The position numbers were made by a program, and so were the translations under genes. From assembly GCF_002884445.1 (NCBI RefSeq), contig NZ_KZ614144.1:2246290-2310289 (forward strand): a DNA stretch of 64,000 nt. The letters run 5' to 3'. Below, one piece after another: positions 24,869-32,898 of this stretch; position 1 is the first letter of the stretch; every line of letters begins with the position of its first letter. The DNA comes from Paenibacillus castaneae (GTDB lineage: Bacteria > Bacillota > Bacilli > Paenibacillales > Paenibacillaceae). Below the pieces are notes generated by a model. That model saw nothing but the letters and a program-made list of their open reading frames with translations, did not search any database and had not been told where the DNA came from.

Positions 24869-25594
24869 ATGCCGCCGCTGGATGTGGTGAAGCTGTCGAA
24901 ACGAAATCATTATGAAGAAATAACGGAGCAGCTGAAGCGTCTCATTATGGACGGGAAGCTGAAGGTAGGCGACAAGCTGCCTTCTACGAAACAAATGTCT
25001 GAGCAATTCGGCGTTGGACGCTCGACAACCCGCGAGGCGCTGAGCGCGCTGAAGGCGATGGGAATGATTGAAATTCGTCAAGGTGGGGGGTGCCGTGTAA
25101 TCAGTAGTGCTCCGGCTGAGGTCGAGCTGCCGGAATTACAGTCGCTGCGTCTCAACCGAGAAACGGTGCTGGAGCTGCTGGAGGCGCGTGAATCTCTGGA
25201 AGTATCGAATGCAGCGATTGCTGCTGCCAAACGTACAGAAGTGGATCTTTCCGTGCTGCGTGGCCTTGTCGCAGAGATGAAGCGTTTCGTTGGCGATGAG
25301 GCGGAAGGAGAACGGCTGGATCTCCAATTCCATCTCACATTAGCGCATGCGACCCATAATTCCATAATGGTGCGATTATTCGAATCGATTATGAATCATA
25401 TTGAAACGGCGATTCATGATATTAGACGGGTCGAGCTTTATGCGAGTACGGCTGTTGCAGAGCGGCTTTGCCTGGAGCATACAGCGATCTTTCAAGCGAT
25501 TGAGGAGCAGGACTGTGAGCTGGCTGCAGAACGGATGAAGCAGCATCTGCAGCATATCGAGCATATTGTACGGAAGCATCTGGGTAAGGGCTGA
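24869..25594 (+). CDS. GntR/FadR family regulator, LutR-like
   Basis: About 241 residues. Winged helix: EEITEQLKRLIMDGKLKVGD, KLPSTKQMSEQFGVGRSTTR, ALKAMGMIEIRQGGG. The C-terminal FCD ligand-binding domain is all-helical with HLTLAHATHNSIM and the metal-type His pattern HTAIFQAIEEQD and MKQHLQHIEHI. In B. subtilis LutR of this family represses lutABC and responds to lactate. Here it follows lutC by 36 bp and ends the operon. ATG 24869 is preceded by GGGAGGTG; GTG 24860 lies within that site. Confidence 0.88.
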   Translation: MPPLDVVKLSKRNHYEEITEQLKRLIMDGKLKVGDKLPSTKQMSEQFGVGRSTTREALSALKAMGMIEIRQGGGCRVISSAPAEVELPELQSLRLNRETVLELLEARESLEVSNAAIAAAKRTEVDLSVLRGLVAEMKRFVGDEAEGERLDLQFHLTLAHATHNSIMVRLFESIMNHIETAIHDIRRVELYASTAVAERLCLEHTAIFQAIEEQDCELAAERMKQHLQHIEHIVRKHLGKG

Positions 25595-25812
25595 AAGTGA
25601 AGGACAGCCATCCAGCGTAAGTAATGCAAAAGTGCAGTACATTAAGCCCAGCACCATAGCCATCCAGCGTATGTAATGCAAGAGTGCAGCTCATTAGGCC
25701 CAGCACCACAGCCATCCAGCGTATGTAATGCAAAAGCGGCTAGGCCCCCTAATTCTGGAGTCTTGCCCTACAATTTTACTGGTTTCGTAGACTCACTTGT
25801 TTTTTTGAGTTA

Positions 25813-26709
25813 TTACATGGCTTTATGGAAGGCAGATGAGTCTTCCAGTGTATTGACCCACGCTGAAAACTTAACTGGAGGCATCAGCTTCAAGCTGCCG
25901 TGCATCTTGCGATTATTGTAAAAGTCCATATAGTGATCGAGTGCCTCATAGGCTTCCTCAAAGGTCATGAAGCTCTTAAGGCTGAAAAGATCTCGTTCAA
26001 GTAGGCTATGGAACGACTCGATGTAGGCATTCATATTCGGTGTCCGGGGTGGGATGCGTTCATGCACGACCTCCAGACTCTCGCACGTGTCTCCAAACAA
26101 TTTGCTAACGAATTGCGGTCCGTTGTCTGTTCGAATCACCGGCATCGTATCGCCTGATTCTATGCGGTTCTGAAGCGCCCCATATAACGTTTGGACAGCA
26201 TGCTTGGCTTCACATACCGGCCCCCTATATTGTCCAACGACAACGCGGTCAAACACATCGATGATACTGAGCACGAAAAAGAAACGCTCCTGTCCGATGA
26301 CATAGCCGTATTTAATGTCCATTTGCCACAGCTGGTTAGCCCCCGTTACTACCCGGTTCTTTGGTAGTCTGCGCGGATGTGCCGGAATTCGTTTACGCTG
26401 TTTTTGAAGGATATCTAACTCATTGCAGAGACGGTACGCTTTCTTTTTGTTCAGAGGGAGCTCACGTTGGTTCCGGATGCAGTGTGCAAGCAACTTGTAG
26501 CCGTAGACGTGTTCTTCGCCTTCAATGAGCTCTAGCAGCCATTCCTTAATTTGTTCGTCACTAACTTTTTCCCCTGTTACTGTGAATGAATAGCCTGGAA
26601 CAGGTCGACCTCTCCGGTCACCTGCAGGACATTCCACTGTCTGGCTGGTGGCTCGCTTTTTACGGTCGTAGTAGGTGGATTCGGATAGCCCAAGGATGCG
26701 CAGAACCAC
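25813..26709 (-). CDS. IS3-family transposase OrfB (DDE integrase), made as OrfAB by -1 frameshift
   Basis: A 298-residue catalytic part with the rve core. The DDE triad is visible: Asp in LWQMDIKYGY, Asp in VIRTDNGPQFVS and Glu in NAYIESFHSLLERD. An HTH_21-type region (VYGYKLLAHCIRNQ) precedes the core. It lies in the -1 frame relative to orfA, and that frame is open without a stop from the slippery site A AAA AAG (26784-26778) to this GTG, so the functional product is probably a fused OrfAB. No ribosome binding site is evident before 26709, which supports frameshift expression. Confidence 0.9.
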   Translation of the reverse strand: MVLRILGLSESTYYDRKKRATSQTVECPAGDRRGRPVPGYSFTVTGEKVSDEQIKEWLLELIEGEEHVYGYKLLAHCIRNQRELPLNKKKAYRLCNELDILQKQRKRIPAHPRRLPKNRVVTGANQLWQMDIKYGYVIGQERFFFVLSIIDVFDRVVVGQYRGPVCEAKHAVQTLYGALQNRIESGDTMPVIRTDNGPQFVSKLFGDTCESLEVVHERIPPRTPNMNAYIESFHSLLERDLFSLKSFMTFEEAYEALDHYMDFYNNRKMHGSLKLMPPVKFSAWVNTLEDSSAFHKAM

Positions 26710-26744
26710 TGCAGTTGCTTCCCCCCGCTTAATAAATAGGTCTG

Positions 26745-27065
26745 CTATTTCGAATTTCTCGGATAAGCGGGGGCTTTCTTTTTTAGCAGTTCACGTAGAA
26801 TCTCGATTTCGAGTTCCTTCTCACCGAGCACCTTAACGGCCTTTTCATAGCGTTGTTCTACCTCTTGCAGCCGTTGAAGCTCTTGCAGATGTTCATCTGC
26901 CATTGGGATTTCCTCTAGTGGGATTGTATCACGGTAGTCCCTGATCCAAGCACGGATCGTTTCCGGATGGATGCTATACATGCGGGATAACACCCCCACC
27001 TTGATACCAGCTAACGCTTCTCGAACAATTTTAAGGCGTGCTTCCTCATTCAGCCTTTTTCCCAT
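26745..27065 (-). CDS. IS3-family transposase OrfA
   Basis: A 106-residue protein with an N-terminal HTH (IKVGVLSRMYSIHPETIRAW) and a C-terminal leucine-rich coiled coil (LQELQRLQEVEQRYEKAVKV), the usual DNA-binding and multimerisation parts. Near its end the frame reads A AAA AAG (26784-26778), the canonical IS3 slippery heptamer, from which -1 slippage enters orfB. AAGGGAGATG lies before the ATG. Confidence 0.88.
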   Translation of the reverse strand: MGKRLNEEARLKIVREALAGIKVGVLSRMYSIHPETIRAWIRDYRDTIPLEEIPMADEHLQELQRLQEVEQRYEKAVKVLGEKELEIEILRELLKKKAPAYPRNSK

Positions 27066-27280
27066 ACTGCTTCATCTCCCTTGTCCTAAGTTTAAATTAT
27101 TGGATGGGAGGACTCCAGTTTAATTAGGGGGCCTAGGAGAAAGTGCAGCACATTAGGCCCAGCACCGCAGCTATCCAGCGTATGTAATGCAAAAGTGCAG
27201 CACATTAGGCCCAACACAACCGCCATCCAGCTATGTAATCGCTCGAAAGAAGGAGCATACCTAAGAGTGAATAATTTTTT

Positions 27281-27309
27281 GGGCAAGACTCCGGATTTAG
27301 GCGGCATAG
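27281..27309. repeat. Decayed solitary copy of one IS end
   Basis: The stretch beginning GGGCAAGACTCCGGATTTAG matches the reverse complement of the left end of the neighbouring IS (GGGCAAGACTCCAGAATTAG, 25768-25749) and continues with GGCGGC/GGGGGC and a final AG. It lies about 140 bp outside the IS with no second end in view, so it is a relic of an earlier insertion or deletion. Confidence 0.6.
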
Positions 27310-27473
27310 CCGTACATCCATTATAGAGCGCCATAATAGGCTCTAGATTTCGTCTATCATGTAAAAATGCAGATTAGACGAGAGAGCCCTGTGCAGAGCT
27401 TGCTTCTTAATCTTCTCACTTCCGCTAACATTGCGATACCATTCTCGTGGCACCAAGAAGAAATATTTTCTGC

Positions 27474-27504
27474 TTGACTTTTTCATATATGATTATGTTA
27501 TATT
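27474..27504 (+). promoter_or_regulatory. Promoter of thrS
   Basis: TTGACT (27474-27479) and TATATT (27499-27504), or TTATAT one base earlier, with an 18-19 base spacer. It lies directly before the T-box leader. Confidence 0.55.
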
Positions 27505-27519
27505 AGCAAAGTAAGTTAT

Positions 27520-27816
27520 AGCAGGCTATGACCAAAGACATGATTTCCAATACGAACGGTCCAGAGAGAGAAGCAATGCTGAAAGCTTCTTCCGTTATCG
27601 GTTGAGAAATTACCCCTTTGCAGCCGTGGCGTTGAACCGGCTCATTTGTTTGGACGGCAGTATGCGGCACCGTCTTATCCCCGATAACGGATACTAATAA
27701 GGACCTCGTATAGGCATGCTTTGGCGAATCGCTAAAACTGCTGAACTGCAGGTCGAATTAGGGTGGAACCACGAGCTGAACGCACTCGTCCCTTATCGGG
27801 AGAGATGCGTTTTTTT
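27520..27816 (+). promoter_or_regulatory. T-box leader, threonine type, with terminator
   Basis: The T-box core AGGGTGGAACCACG (27760-27773, one change from the usual ACCGCG ending) is followed by a terminator hairpin with a T-run (27779-27816). Upstream is an AGAGAGA element of stem I (about 27563-27570) and ACC at 27612-27614 in GAAATTACCCC, a probable threonine specifier. Uncharged tRNA-Thr would pair with the T-box, stabilise the antiterminator and allow transcription of thrS. Confidence 0.9.
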
Positions 27817-27858
27817 GCGTTCAAAAATAATGAATAAATAAGAAATGGAGGCTTAATC

Positions 27859-29772
27859 ATGGAGATCAATGTCATTTTGCCAGATGGAACAAATAGGAGG
27901 TATCAGCAAGGCACCACAATAGGGCAAGCGGCTGAGTCGATAAGTATCGGATTGAAGAAAAATGCTGTAGCTGGAAAAATAAACGGCAGATTAGTTGATC
28001 TGCACGCTATGATTGAGCAGGACTGCCATCTCGAAATCATTACAATGGATGACAAAGAAGGCTTAGAGATATACAGACACACTACAGCACATGTTATGGC
28101 TCAGGCTATTAAACGTATATATGGCAGCAGTGCAGTCAAGCTCGCAATCGGTCCTGTCATCGAGGATGGTTTTTATTATGATATCGATATCGAAAAGCCG
28201 CTTTCGATTGAGGATCTAGCTGCGATTGAAAAAGAGATGGAAAAAGTAATCCACGAGAACTTACCGATTCGTCGCCGCGTCGTTGATCGTGCAGAAGCGA
28301 TTAAGCTCTTTGAAGAGCTTGAAGAACCGTATAAGCTTGAACTAATACGGGATTTGCCGGCGGATACGGAGATTACGGTCTATGATCAAGGTGAATTTTC
28401 GGATATGTGCCGAGGACCGCATCTTCCATCAACAGGCCGCATTAAAGCGTTCAAGCTGTTAAATGTGGCAGGAGCCTACTGGCGCGGAGATTCGGATAAT
28501 AAAATGCTGCAGCGAATTTATGGCACTTCTTTTCCGAAAAAATCAGCGCTTGAAGAGCATTTGCACATGTTGGAGGAAGCCAAAAAACGCGATCATCGCA
28601 AGCTGGGCAAAGAGCTGCAGCTGTTTATGTTCTCTGAGGAAGCGCCTGGCATGCCTTTCTATCTGCCCAAAGGGATGACGCTTCGTACCGAGCTTGAGGA
28701 CTTTGCACGCGGCTTGCAAAGACAACGGGATTACGATGAGGTTCGGACACCGCTTATGATGAATCAACGCATGTGGGAGCAATCCGGACATTGGGACCAC
28801 TACAAGGATAATATGTATTTCACAAAAGTGGACGAGACTGATTTTGCCCTTAAACCGATGAATTGCCCAGGGCATATGCTCATATTTAAAAACAGTCTGC
28901 ACTCCTATCGAGAGCTGCCCATTCGACTATCTGAGTTTGGACAGGTGCACCGCCACGAGCCATCCGGCGCTCTTAACGGTATGATGCGGGTTCGTACTTT
29001 CTGTCAGGATGATGCCCATATTTTCGTTCGGCCCGATCAGATCGAGGATGAGATTAACAGAGTAATTTCACTCATCGACCATATTTATGGAGTGTTTGGA
29101 TTTCAGTATAAAATTGAGCTGTCCACACGTCCTGAAGATTCTATGGGCTCAGAGGAATTATGGAACCAAGCAGAGAAGTCTTTGCAGAGCGTATTGGATA
29201 ATCGGGGTATCGAGTATCGTGTCAATAAAGGTGATGGCGCATTCTATGGGCCGAAAATAGATTTTCATATTCAAGATGCGTTGAAACGGAGCTGGCAATG
29301 CGGTACGATTCAGCTTGATTTCCAGATGCCGGAGAAATTTGATCTATCTTATATTGGCGAAAATAATCAGAAGCATCGTCCGGTCGTTATACACCGCGCT
29401 GTATATGGCTCGATTGATCGCTTTATGGGAATTTTAACCGAGCATTACTCTGGCGCTTTCCCCGTTTGGATTTCGCCTGTTCAAGTGAAGTTGCTGCCTG
29501 TTTCAGAAAATTATATCGACTATGCTCTGCAGGTAAAGAAATCATTGGAAGAAGCAGGTATTCGTATTGAGTTGGATGTACGAAATGAAAAGCTTGGCTA
29601 CAAAATTCGGGAAGCTCAGCTTGAGAAAGTACCTTATATGCTTGTACTAGGCGAGAAAGAAAAAACGGCCAATCTGGTTTCCGTTCGTAAACGCGGCGAG
29701 GGAGATGTCGGCGAGCTTGAAATTTCAATGTTCCTTAACCAAATTAGCGCTGAAGTGAATGCACGAAAATAG
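27859..29772 (+). CDS. thrS: Threonine-tRNA ligase
   Basis: A 637-residue class II aminoacyl-tRNA synthetase, close to the usual 640. Order: TGS domain (1-62), the editing/SAD region with TAHVMAQAIKRIYG and YDQGEFSDMCRGPHLPSTG, then the catalytic core with the zinc Cys in LKPMNCPGHMLIF, motif 2 FGQVHRHEPSGAL, RTFCQDDAHIFV and motif 3 region HRAVYGSIDRFMGIL. The C-terminal anticodon-binding domain ends VRKRGEGDVGELEI. It charges tRNA-Thr. GGAGG precedes ATG. The T-box leader puts it under control of threonine tRNA charging. Confidence 0.98.
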   Translation: MEINVILPDGTNRRYQQGTTIGQAAESISIGLKKNAVAGKINGRLVDLHAMIEQDCHLEIITMDDKEGLEIYRHTTAHVMAQAIKRIYGSSAVKLAIGPVIEDGFYYDIDIEKPLSIEDLAAIEKEMEKVIHENLPIRRRVVDRAEAIKLFEELEEPYKLELIRDLPADTEITVYDQGEFSDMCRGPHLPSTGRIKAFKLLNVAGAYWRGDSDNKMLQRIYGTSFPKKSALEEHLHMLEEAKKRDHRKLGKELQLFMFSEEAPGMPFYLPKGMTLRTELEDFARGLQRQRDYDEVRTPLMMNQRMWEQSGHWDHYKDNMYFTKVDETDFALKPMNCPGHMLIFKNSLHSYRELPIRLSEFGQVHRHEPSGALNGMMRVRTFCQDDAHIFVRPDQIEDEINRVISLIDHIYGVFGFQYKIELSTRPEDSMGSEELWNQAEKSLQSVLDNRGIEYRVNKGDGAFYGPKIDFHIQDALKRSWQCGTIQLDFQMPEKFDLSYIGENNQKHRPVVIHRAVYGSIDRFMGILTEHYSGAFPVWISPVQVKLLPVSENYIDYALQVKKSLEEAGIRIELDVRNEKLGYKIREAQLEKVPYMLVLGEKEKTANLVSVRKRGEGDVGELEISMFLNQISAEVNARK

Positions 29773-29796
29773 TTAATAGCTATTGAAAACCAAGAA

Positions 29797-29847
29797 ATAG
29801 GGTCTGTGCCGAAATGTCATTAAGCTGACAATCGGTACAGACCCTAT
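29797..29847. terminator. Bidirectional terminator between thrS and a convergent gene
   Basis: Arms 29797-29819 and 29826-29847 pair over about 20 bp with one mismatch and end in AT-rich tracts on both sides. Confidence 0.75.
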
Positions 29848-29853
29848 ATAATG

Positions 29854-30756
29854 CTATTGAATTGTAGACATATACTTTTTAATAAATTCCTTCGCTTTAT
29901 CCGGGTTTTTGCTGTCGATGCGGATCGTGATGATCATGTCCTGCTTGTAAAGCGGAAGACTTTGGGCTAGCGTGCTGTTGCTGATATCAATGCCGTACAC
30001 ATGCTCTTCCTTGTCCTCATCAGTCTGCAGCTTCATGGCGATGCCATCGATCATGTATGGCTTCAAATCACCTTCCACATAGCTGTCGAGGTTCAATAGT
30101 ACGCCTTGGTTTCCGATCCACTTGAAAATATTACGGTCCATAATATAAACATCAGGATGCTCAGTCGCAAGAACAAGGATTGCCTTCTGCAAATAAGCAT
30201 ATTGCGCTTGCTCATCTGAAGGCACCATAGTGATGGAAGTCACGAATCTTTTCCACTCAGGAAACGCTGTCAATAATGCATTCTCTAATGGCTCAACCTT
30301 GGGAGCGTCGTCGGTCAGCATGTAATTGCCCATAAATGATATCGATAAATCCACAGGCGGCAAGCTAGCAAGCCGTTCCTGCTCGGTTCTGTAGTTCATA
30401 AAGCTTACGATTCCATAAATAATAAGTGCAACCGCAGCAATTGCGCCAATTGTATGGAATTTGTAATAGCGCCAGAAATGGTCCATTTTCTGAGCTTGTC
30501 CAGCCATTTTTTTGTATTTGCCGTATTCCTGATCATTGAAAGCATCGGTCAGCTTGCGATCCTCATACTCCAAAATAAGCCGGTAGGCTTGAGTAATCTT
30601 AGCAAAGGAATCGTCCTCTTCCTCAGCGCTTTGATTTTGTTGCTTTGCTCTTGAGCGTGCTTGACGCATCAGAATCGTATATCGCTTCTCCACTTCTTCT
30701 TTGGCTGCAAGCTCTGGCAGCCCCATCGTCTCGTAAGCTAGCTTTAATTCTTCCAC
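29854..30756 (-). CDS. J-domain-like single-pass membrane protein
   Basis: A 300-residue protein starting at GTG 30756 after GAGGTGAAAGA. Residues 1-~70 resemble a J-domain (YETMGLPELAAKEEVEKRYT, FAKITQAYRLILEYE), but the HPD tripeptide that activates DnaK is absent. A single membrane segment (AIAAVALIIYGIVSFM) lies near 105-125; the C-terminal ~175 residues would be outside and contain TEHPDVYIMDRNIFKWIG and a KNPDKAKEFIKKYM end, somewhat like a solute-binding fold. Similar proteins occur in Paenibacillus without known function. It stands alone, convergent with thrS. Confidence 0.7.
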   Translation of the reverse strand: MEELKLAYETMGLPELAAKEEVEKRYTILMRQARSRAKQQNQSAEEEDDSFAKITQAYRLILEYEDRKLTDAFNDQEYGKYKKMAGQAQKMDHFWRYYKFHTIGAIAAVALIIYGIVSFMNYRTEQERLASLPPVDLSISFMGNYMLTDDAPKVEPLENALLTAFPEWKRFVTSITMVPSDEQAQYAYLQKAILVLATEHPDVYIMDRNIFKWIGNQGVLLNLDSYVEGDLKPYMIDGIAMKLQTDEDKEEHVYGIDISNSTLAQSLPLYKQDMIITIRIDSKNPDKAKEFIKKYMSTIQ

Positions 30757-30968
30757 TCTTTCACCTCAATTAGTAAGTAGCTCCTCTATCATCCCTATCT
30801 ACTAGTATACGGAATTCCGCAACTAACGCAAATCTCGAAATTGTCAGGTTTATATGGATATCGTTCACCGTCAAAAGGACGAGATTAATCGTCATCTACT
30901 AAACTTGATTACTGCAACAAACAAAGGTAACATTATACATATACCATTCTCTAAGAGGAGCTGTTATT

Positions 30969-31448
30969 ATGTCTCAAGTTATTATTAATACATCTAAATT
31001 AGTGCGTCAAATGGTTATTAGACAAGTAGACGCTATTCCAGAACAACTTTTTGACATTCAACCAGCAGCATTTAACAATACGATTCGTTGGAACATTGGG
31101 CATATCATCATATCGCTAAATGGATTGTTATCACGTGGCGGATTTACTTTGGATTTCAGTATACCTGATCATTATCGTACTCTTTTCCTTACTGGAAGCA
31201 AGCCTTCTGATTGGAATATCACTCCTCCTTCCAAGGAAGAACTTTTAAAGCAACTAAGTGAACAACTTCAAGCATTATCTGAGATTTCTCCTATGGTTTT
31301 GGATAACGTGCTTGAACCTGCAGTACAATTAGGACATATGAATTTCGAAAAATTTGGTGAAATATTTTCTTTTGCTACAATTCATGAGACAATGCACAGC
31401 AACACGATCTCTTGTTTGTTAAAAGTAATAAAACACGAGCAAGCCTAA
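30969..31448 (+). CDS. DinB superfamily protein
   Basis: A 159-residue four-helix-bundle protein of the DinB/YfiT type. The His ligands that usually bind a metal are suggested by RWNIGHIIISLNG and ATIHETMHSN. Family members include thiol transferases (bacillithiol S-transferase) and stress proteins. AAGAGGAGC precedes ATG and a clear terminator follows, so it is monocistronic. Function not assigned. Confidence 0.75.
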   Translation: MSQVIINTSKLVRQMVIRQVDAIPEQLFDIQPAAFNNTIRWNIGHIIISLNGLLSRGGFTLDFSIPDHYRTLFLTGSKPSDWNITPPSKEELLKQLSEQLQALSEISPMVLDNVLEPAVQLGHMNFEKFGEIFSFATIHETMHSNTISCLLKVIKHEQA

Positions 31449-31454
31449 TGCATC

Positions 31455-31480
31455 AGCCCTAGAAATAGGGCTTTTTTTTT
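31455..31480 (+). terminator. Rho-independent terminator
   Basis: AGCCCTA-GAAA-TAGGGCT stem (31455-31472) with a run of ten T. Confidence 0.95.
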
Positions 31481-31634
31481 TACTTTGTCTTGTTTCCCAA
31501 TATAAACTACTAATAAAGGAATAAGAGTGTGCGAGTCGGAAATTTAAACAAAATACACGATTAATTAACTTCCTATCTTCCTCTGATTTGTTATGCTTAT
31601 TATAGGATGAAAAAACATATAGGCAGGTGCTCTT

Positions 31635-32744
31635 ATGACTGTATCGTACAAATTTGATTTTGGAATCGGCGATGCGCCGGCTTCCTCCTATATTCAGGTG
31701 CTTCCGAGTACGATCTACAGTGGGGTTTCGGGTTACGGCTTCGAGCCGAATGAACGTATAAGCTCACGCAATCGGGATACATCGGATCGTCTGCGCGGCG
31801 CTTTCTGCATCCCGCTTGAAGCGGTATTCACGGTAGATTTGCCCAATGGCTGCTATACCGTGACGGCTACAATTGGCGACGCTATCGCGCCGACCTCAAC
31901 TACGCTCAAATATGGCGTAGGACGCATTGTTCTTCATCATGCAGTCACCTCGGCTGGGCAATACAACGTCCACAGCTTTACGGTAAAGGTTACGGATGGG
32001 CAGTTAAAACTTGCGTTCTCGGGCGTCGCTCCGCGGATTAACGCACTTCAGATCGATGAGGCAAAGCAAGCGACTACCATTTATTTGGCGGGAGATTCAA
32101 CGGTTACGGATCAGGATACGTTTCCTTATGCCGGCTGGGGGCAGATGCTTCCGTTATATTTCAAGACGGATGTGGCTATAGATAACCATGCGATGTCGGG
32201 GAGGAGCTCACGAAGCTTCATTAATGAAGGCCGACTGGCGGCTATATTAGAGCAAATCAAACCGAATGATTATTTGTGGATCCAATTCGGACACAATGAT
32301 GAGAAGCCTGACGCTGAACGTGCTACTGAGCCCTTTGGCTCCTTTAAGGAAATGCTTTCTGTATATGTGAAGGAGTCAATTGCACGGGGTGCGAAGCCAG
32401 TATTGATTACGCCGGTCCATCGCCGCAAATTCGATGGGGAAGGCCGCATAATCGATACGCATGGCGATTATTTGCTTGGGATGAAGGAGCTGGCTGAGGA
32501 GCTTGAAGTTCCGCTGCTTGATTTGGCTGCGAAGAGCAAAGCATTATACGAGCAGCTGGGGGACGAGCCATCAAAGGCTTTATTTATGTGGGCTTATCCA
32601 GGCGAGTTTATTTCATTTCCTGAGGGTGTGCAGGACGATACGCATTTCCAAGAGCTGGGCGGTATTCAAATAGCAGGTCTTGTAGCAGAAGGGGTGCGCG
32701 AGCTGGACTTATCCCCGTTATATCTTTACTTAAGAGGAATTTAA
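31635..32744 (+). CDS. Rhamnogalacturonan acetylesterase, SGNH type (RhgT/YesT-like)
   Basis: A 369-residue esterase. Residues 1-~145 look like a galactose-binding-type module that begins YKFDFGIGDAPASSYIQV. The SGNH hydrolase follows: block I IYLAGDSTVTDQDTFPYAGW with the catalytic Ser, block II Gly in MSGRSSRSFINEG, block III Asn in IQFGHNDEK and block V DDTHFQELG with the Asp/His pair. This matches CE12 rhamnogalacturonan acetylesterases of B. subtilis (YesT, RhgT). No signal peptide is seen, so it would act inside on imported fragments. It removes acetyl groups from pectin backbone oligosaccharides, which fits the rhamnose operon upstream. Monocistronic. Confidence 0.88.
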   Translation: MTVSYKFDFGIGDAPASSYIQVLPSTIYSGVSGYGFEPNERISSRNRDTSDRLRGAFCIPLEAVFTVDLPNGCYTVTATIGDAIAPTSTTLKYGVGRIVLHHAVTSAGQYNVHSFTVKVTDGQLKLAFSGVAPRINALQIDEAKQATTIYLAGDSTVTDQDTFPYAGWGQMLPLYFKTDVAIDNHAMSGRSSRSFINEGRLAAILEQIKPNDYLWIQFGHNDEKPDAERATEPFGSFKEMLSVYVKESIARGAKPVLITPVHRRKFDGEGRIIDTHGDYLLGMKELAEELEVPLLDLAAKSKALYEQLGDEPSKALFMWAYPGEFISFPEGVQDDTHFQELGGIQIAGLVAEGVRELDLSPLYLYLRGI

Positions 32745-32804
32745 GGCATGCGAGCATTCGATTGAAAACGTGGATTATTCAGTCAATAGAAATGTTTTCT
32801 TGAA

Positions 32805-32838
32805 AAGCAATAGGAGCGGCTTGCCGCACCTATTGCTT
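32805..32838 (+). terminator. Hairpin after the acetylesterase gene
   Basis: Arms 32805-32819 and 32824-32838 pair over 14 bp with one A-A mismatch and a 4-base loop; only a short T-tract follows. Confidence 0.65.
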
Positions 32839-32898
32839 ATTTGATGTGCATAAGGTTTAATGAAGGAGAAAAACAACGAAGAATAAGCGAGGTAAAGC

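Larger units (their letters stand above)
25737..27139 (-). mobile_element. IS3-family insertion sequence, about 1.4 kb, apparently intact
   Basis: Perfect 15-bp terminal inverted repeats CTAGGCCCCCTAATT lie at 25740-25754 and, inverted, at 27122-27136; further in, CTGGAGTC is repeated at both ends. A 4-bp direct repeat AAAG (25733-25736 and 27140-27143) fits a target duplication inside the 52-bp repeat. Two minus-strand genes, orfA and orfB, are linked by a frameshift site. Ends and both genes look complete, so it may be active. Confidence 0.88.
25605..27240. repeat. 52-bp tandem repeat array, about 4.4 units, split by an IS
   Basis: Units start at 25605, 25657 and 25709 before the IS and at 27168 and 27220 after it, with an exact 52-bp period. 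The unit begins CAGCCATCCAGCGTATGTAA and contains GCAAAAGTGCAGCACATTAG and GGCCCAGCAC. The third unit is cut after GCAAAAG (25736) and resumes with AAAGTGCAGCAC at 27140. The last unit is partial. No open frame with a ribosome binding site runs through it, and the period is not a multiple of three, so it is a noncoding repeat. Confidence 0.9.

Noticed and set aside
25376..25733. Overlapping minus-strand open frames across the 52-bp repeats with repeated peptides
   Set aside because: The period is not a multiple of three, there is no ribosome binding site, and the frames run into the regulator gene on the other strand.
25605..27240. Possible CRISPR array
   Set aside because: The 52-bp units are contiguous tandem copies without unique spacers, and no cas gene is near.
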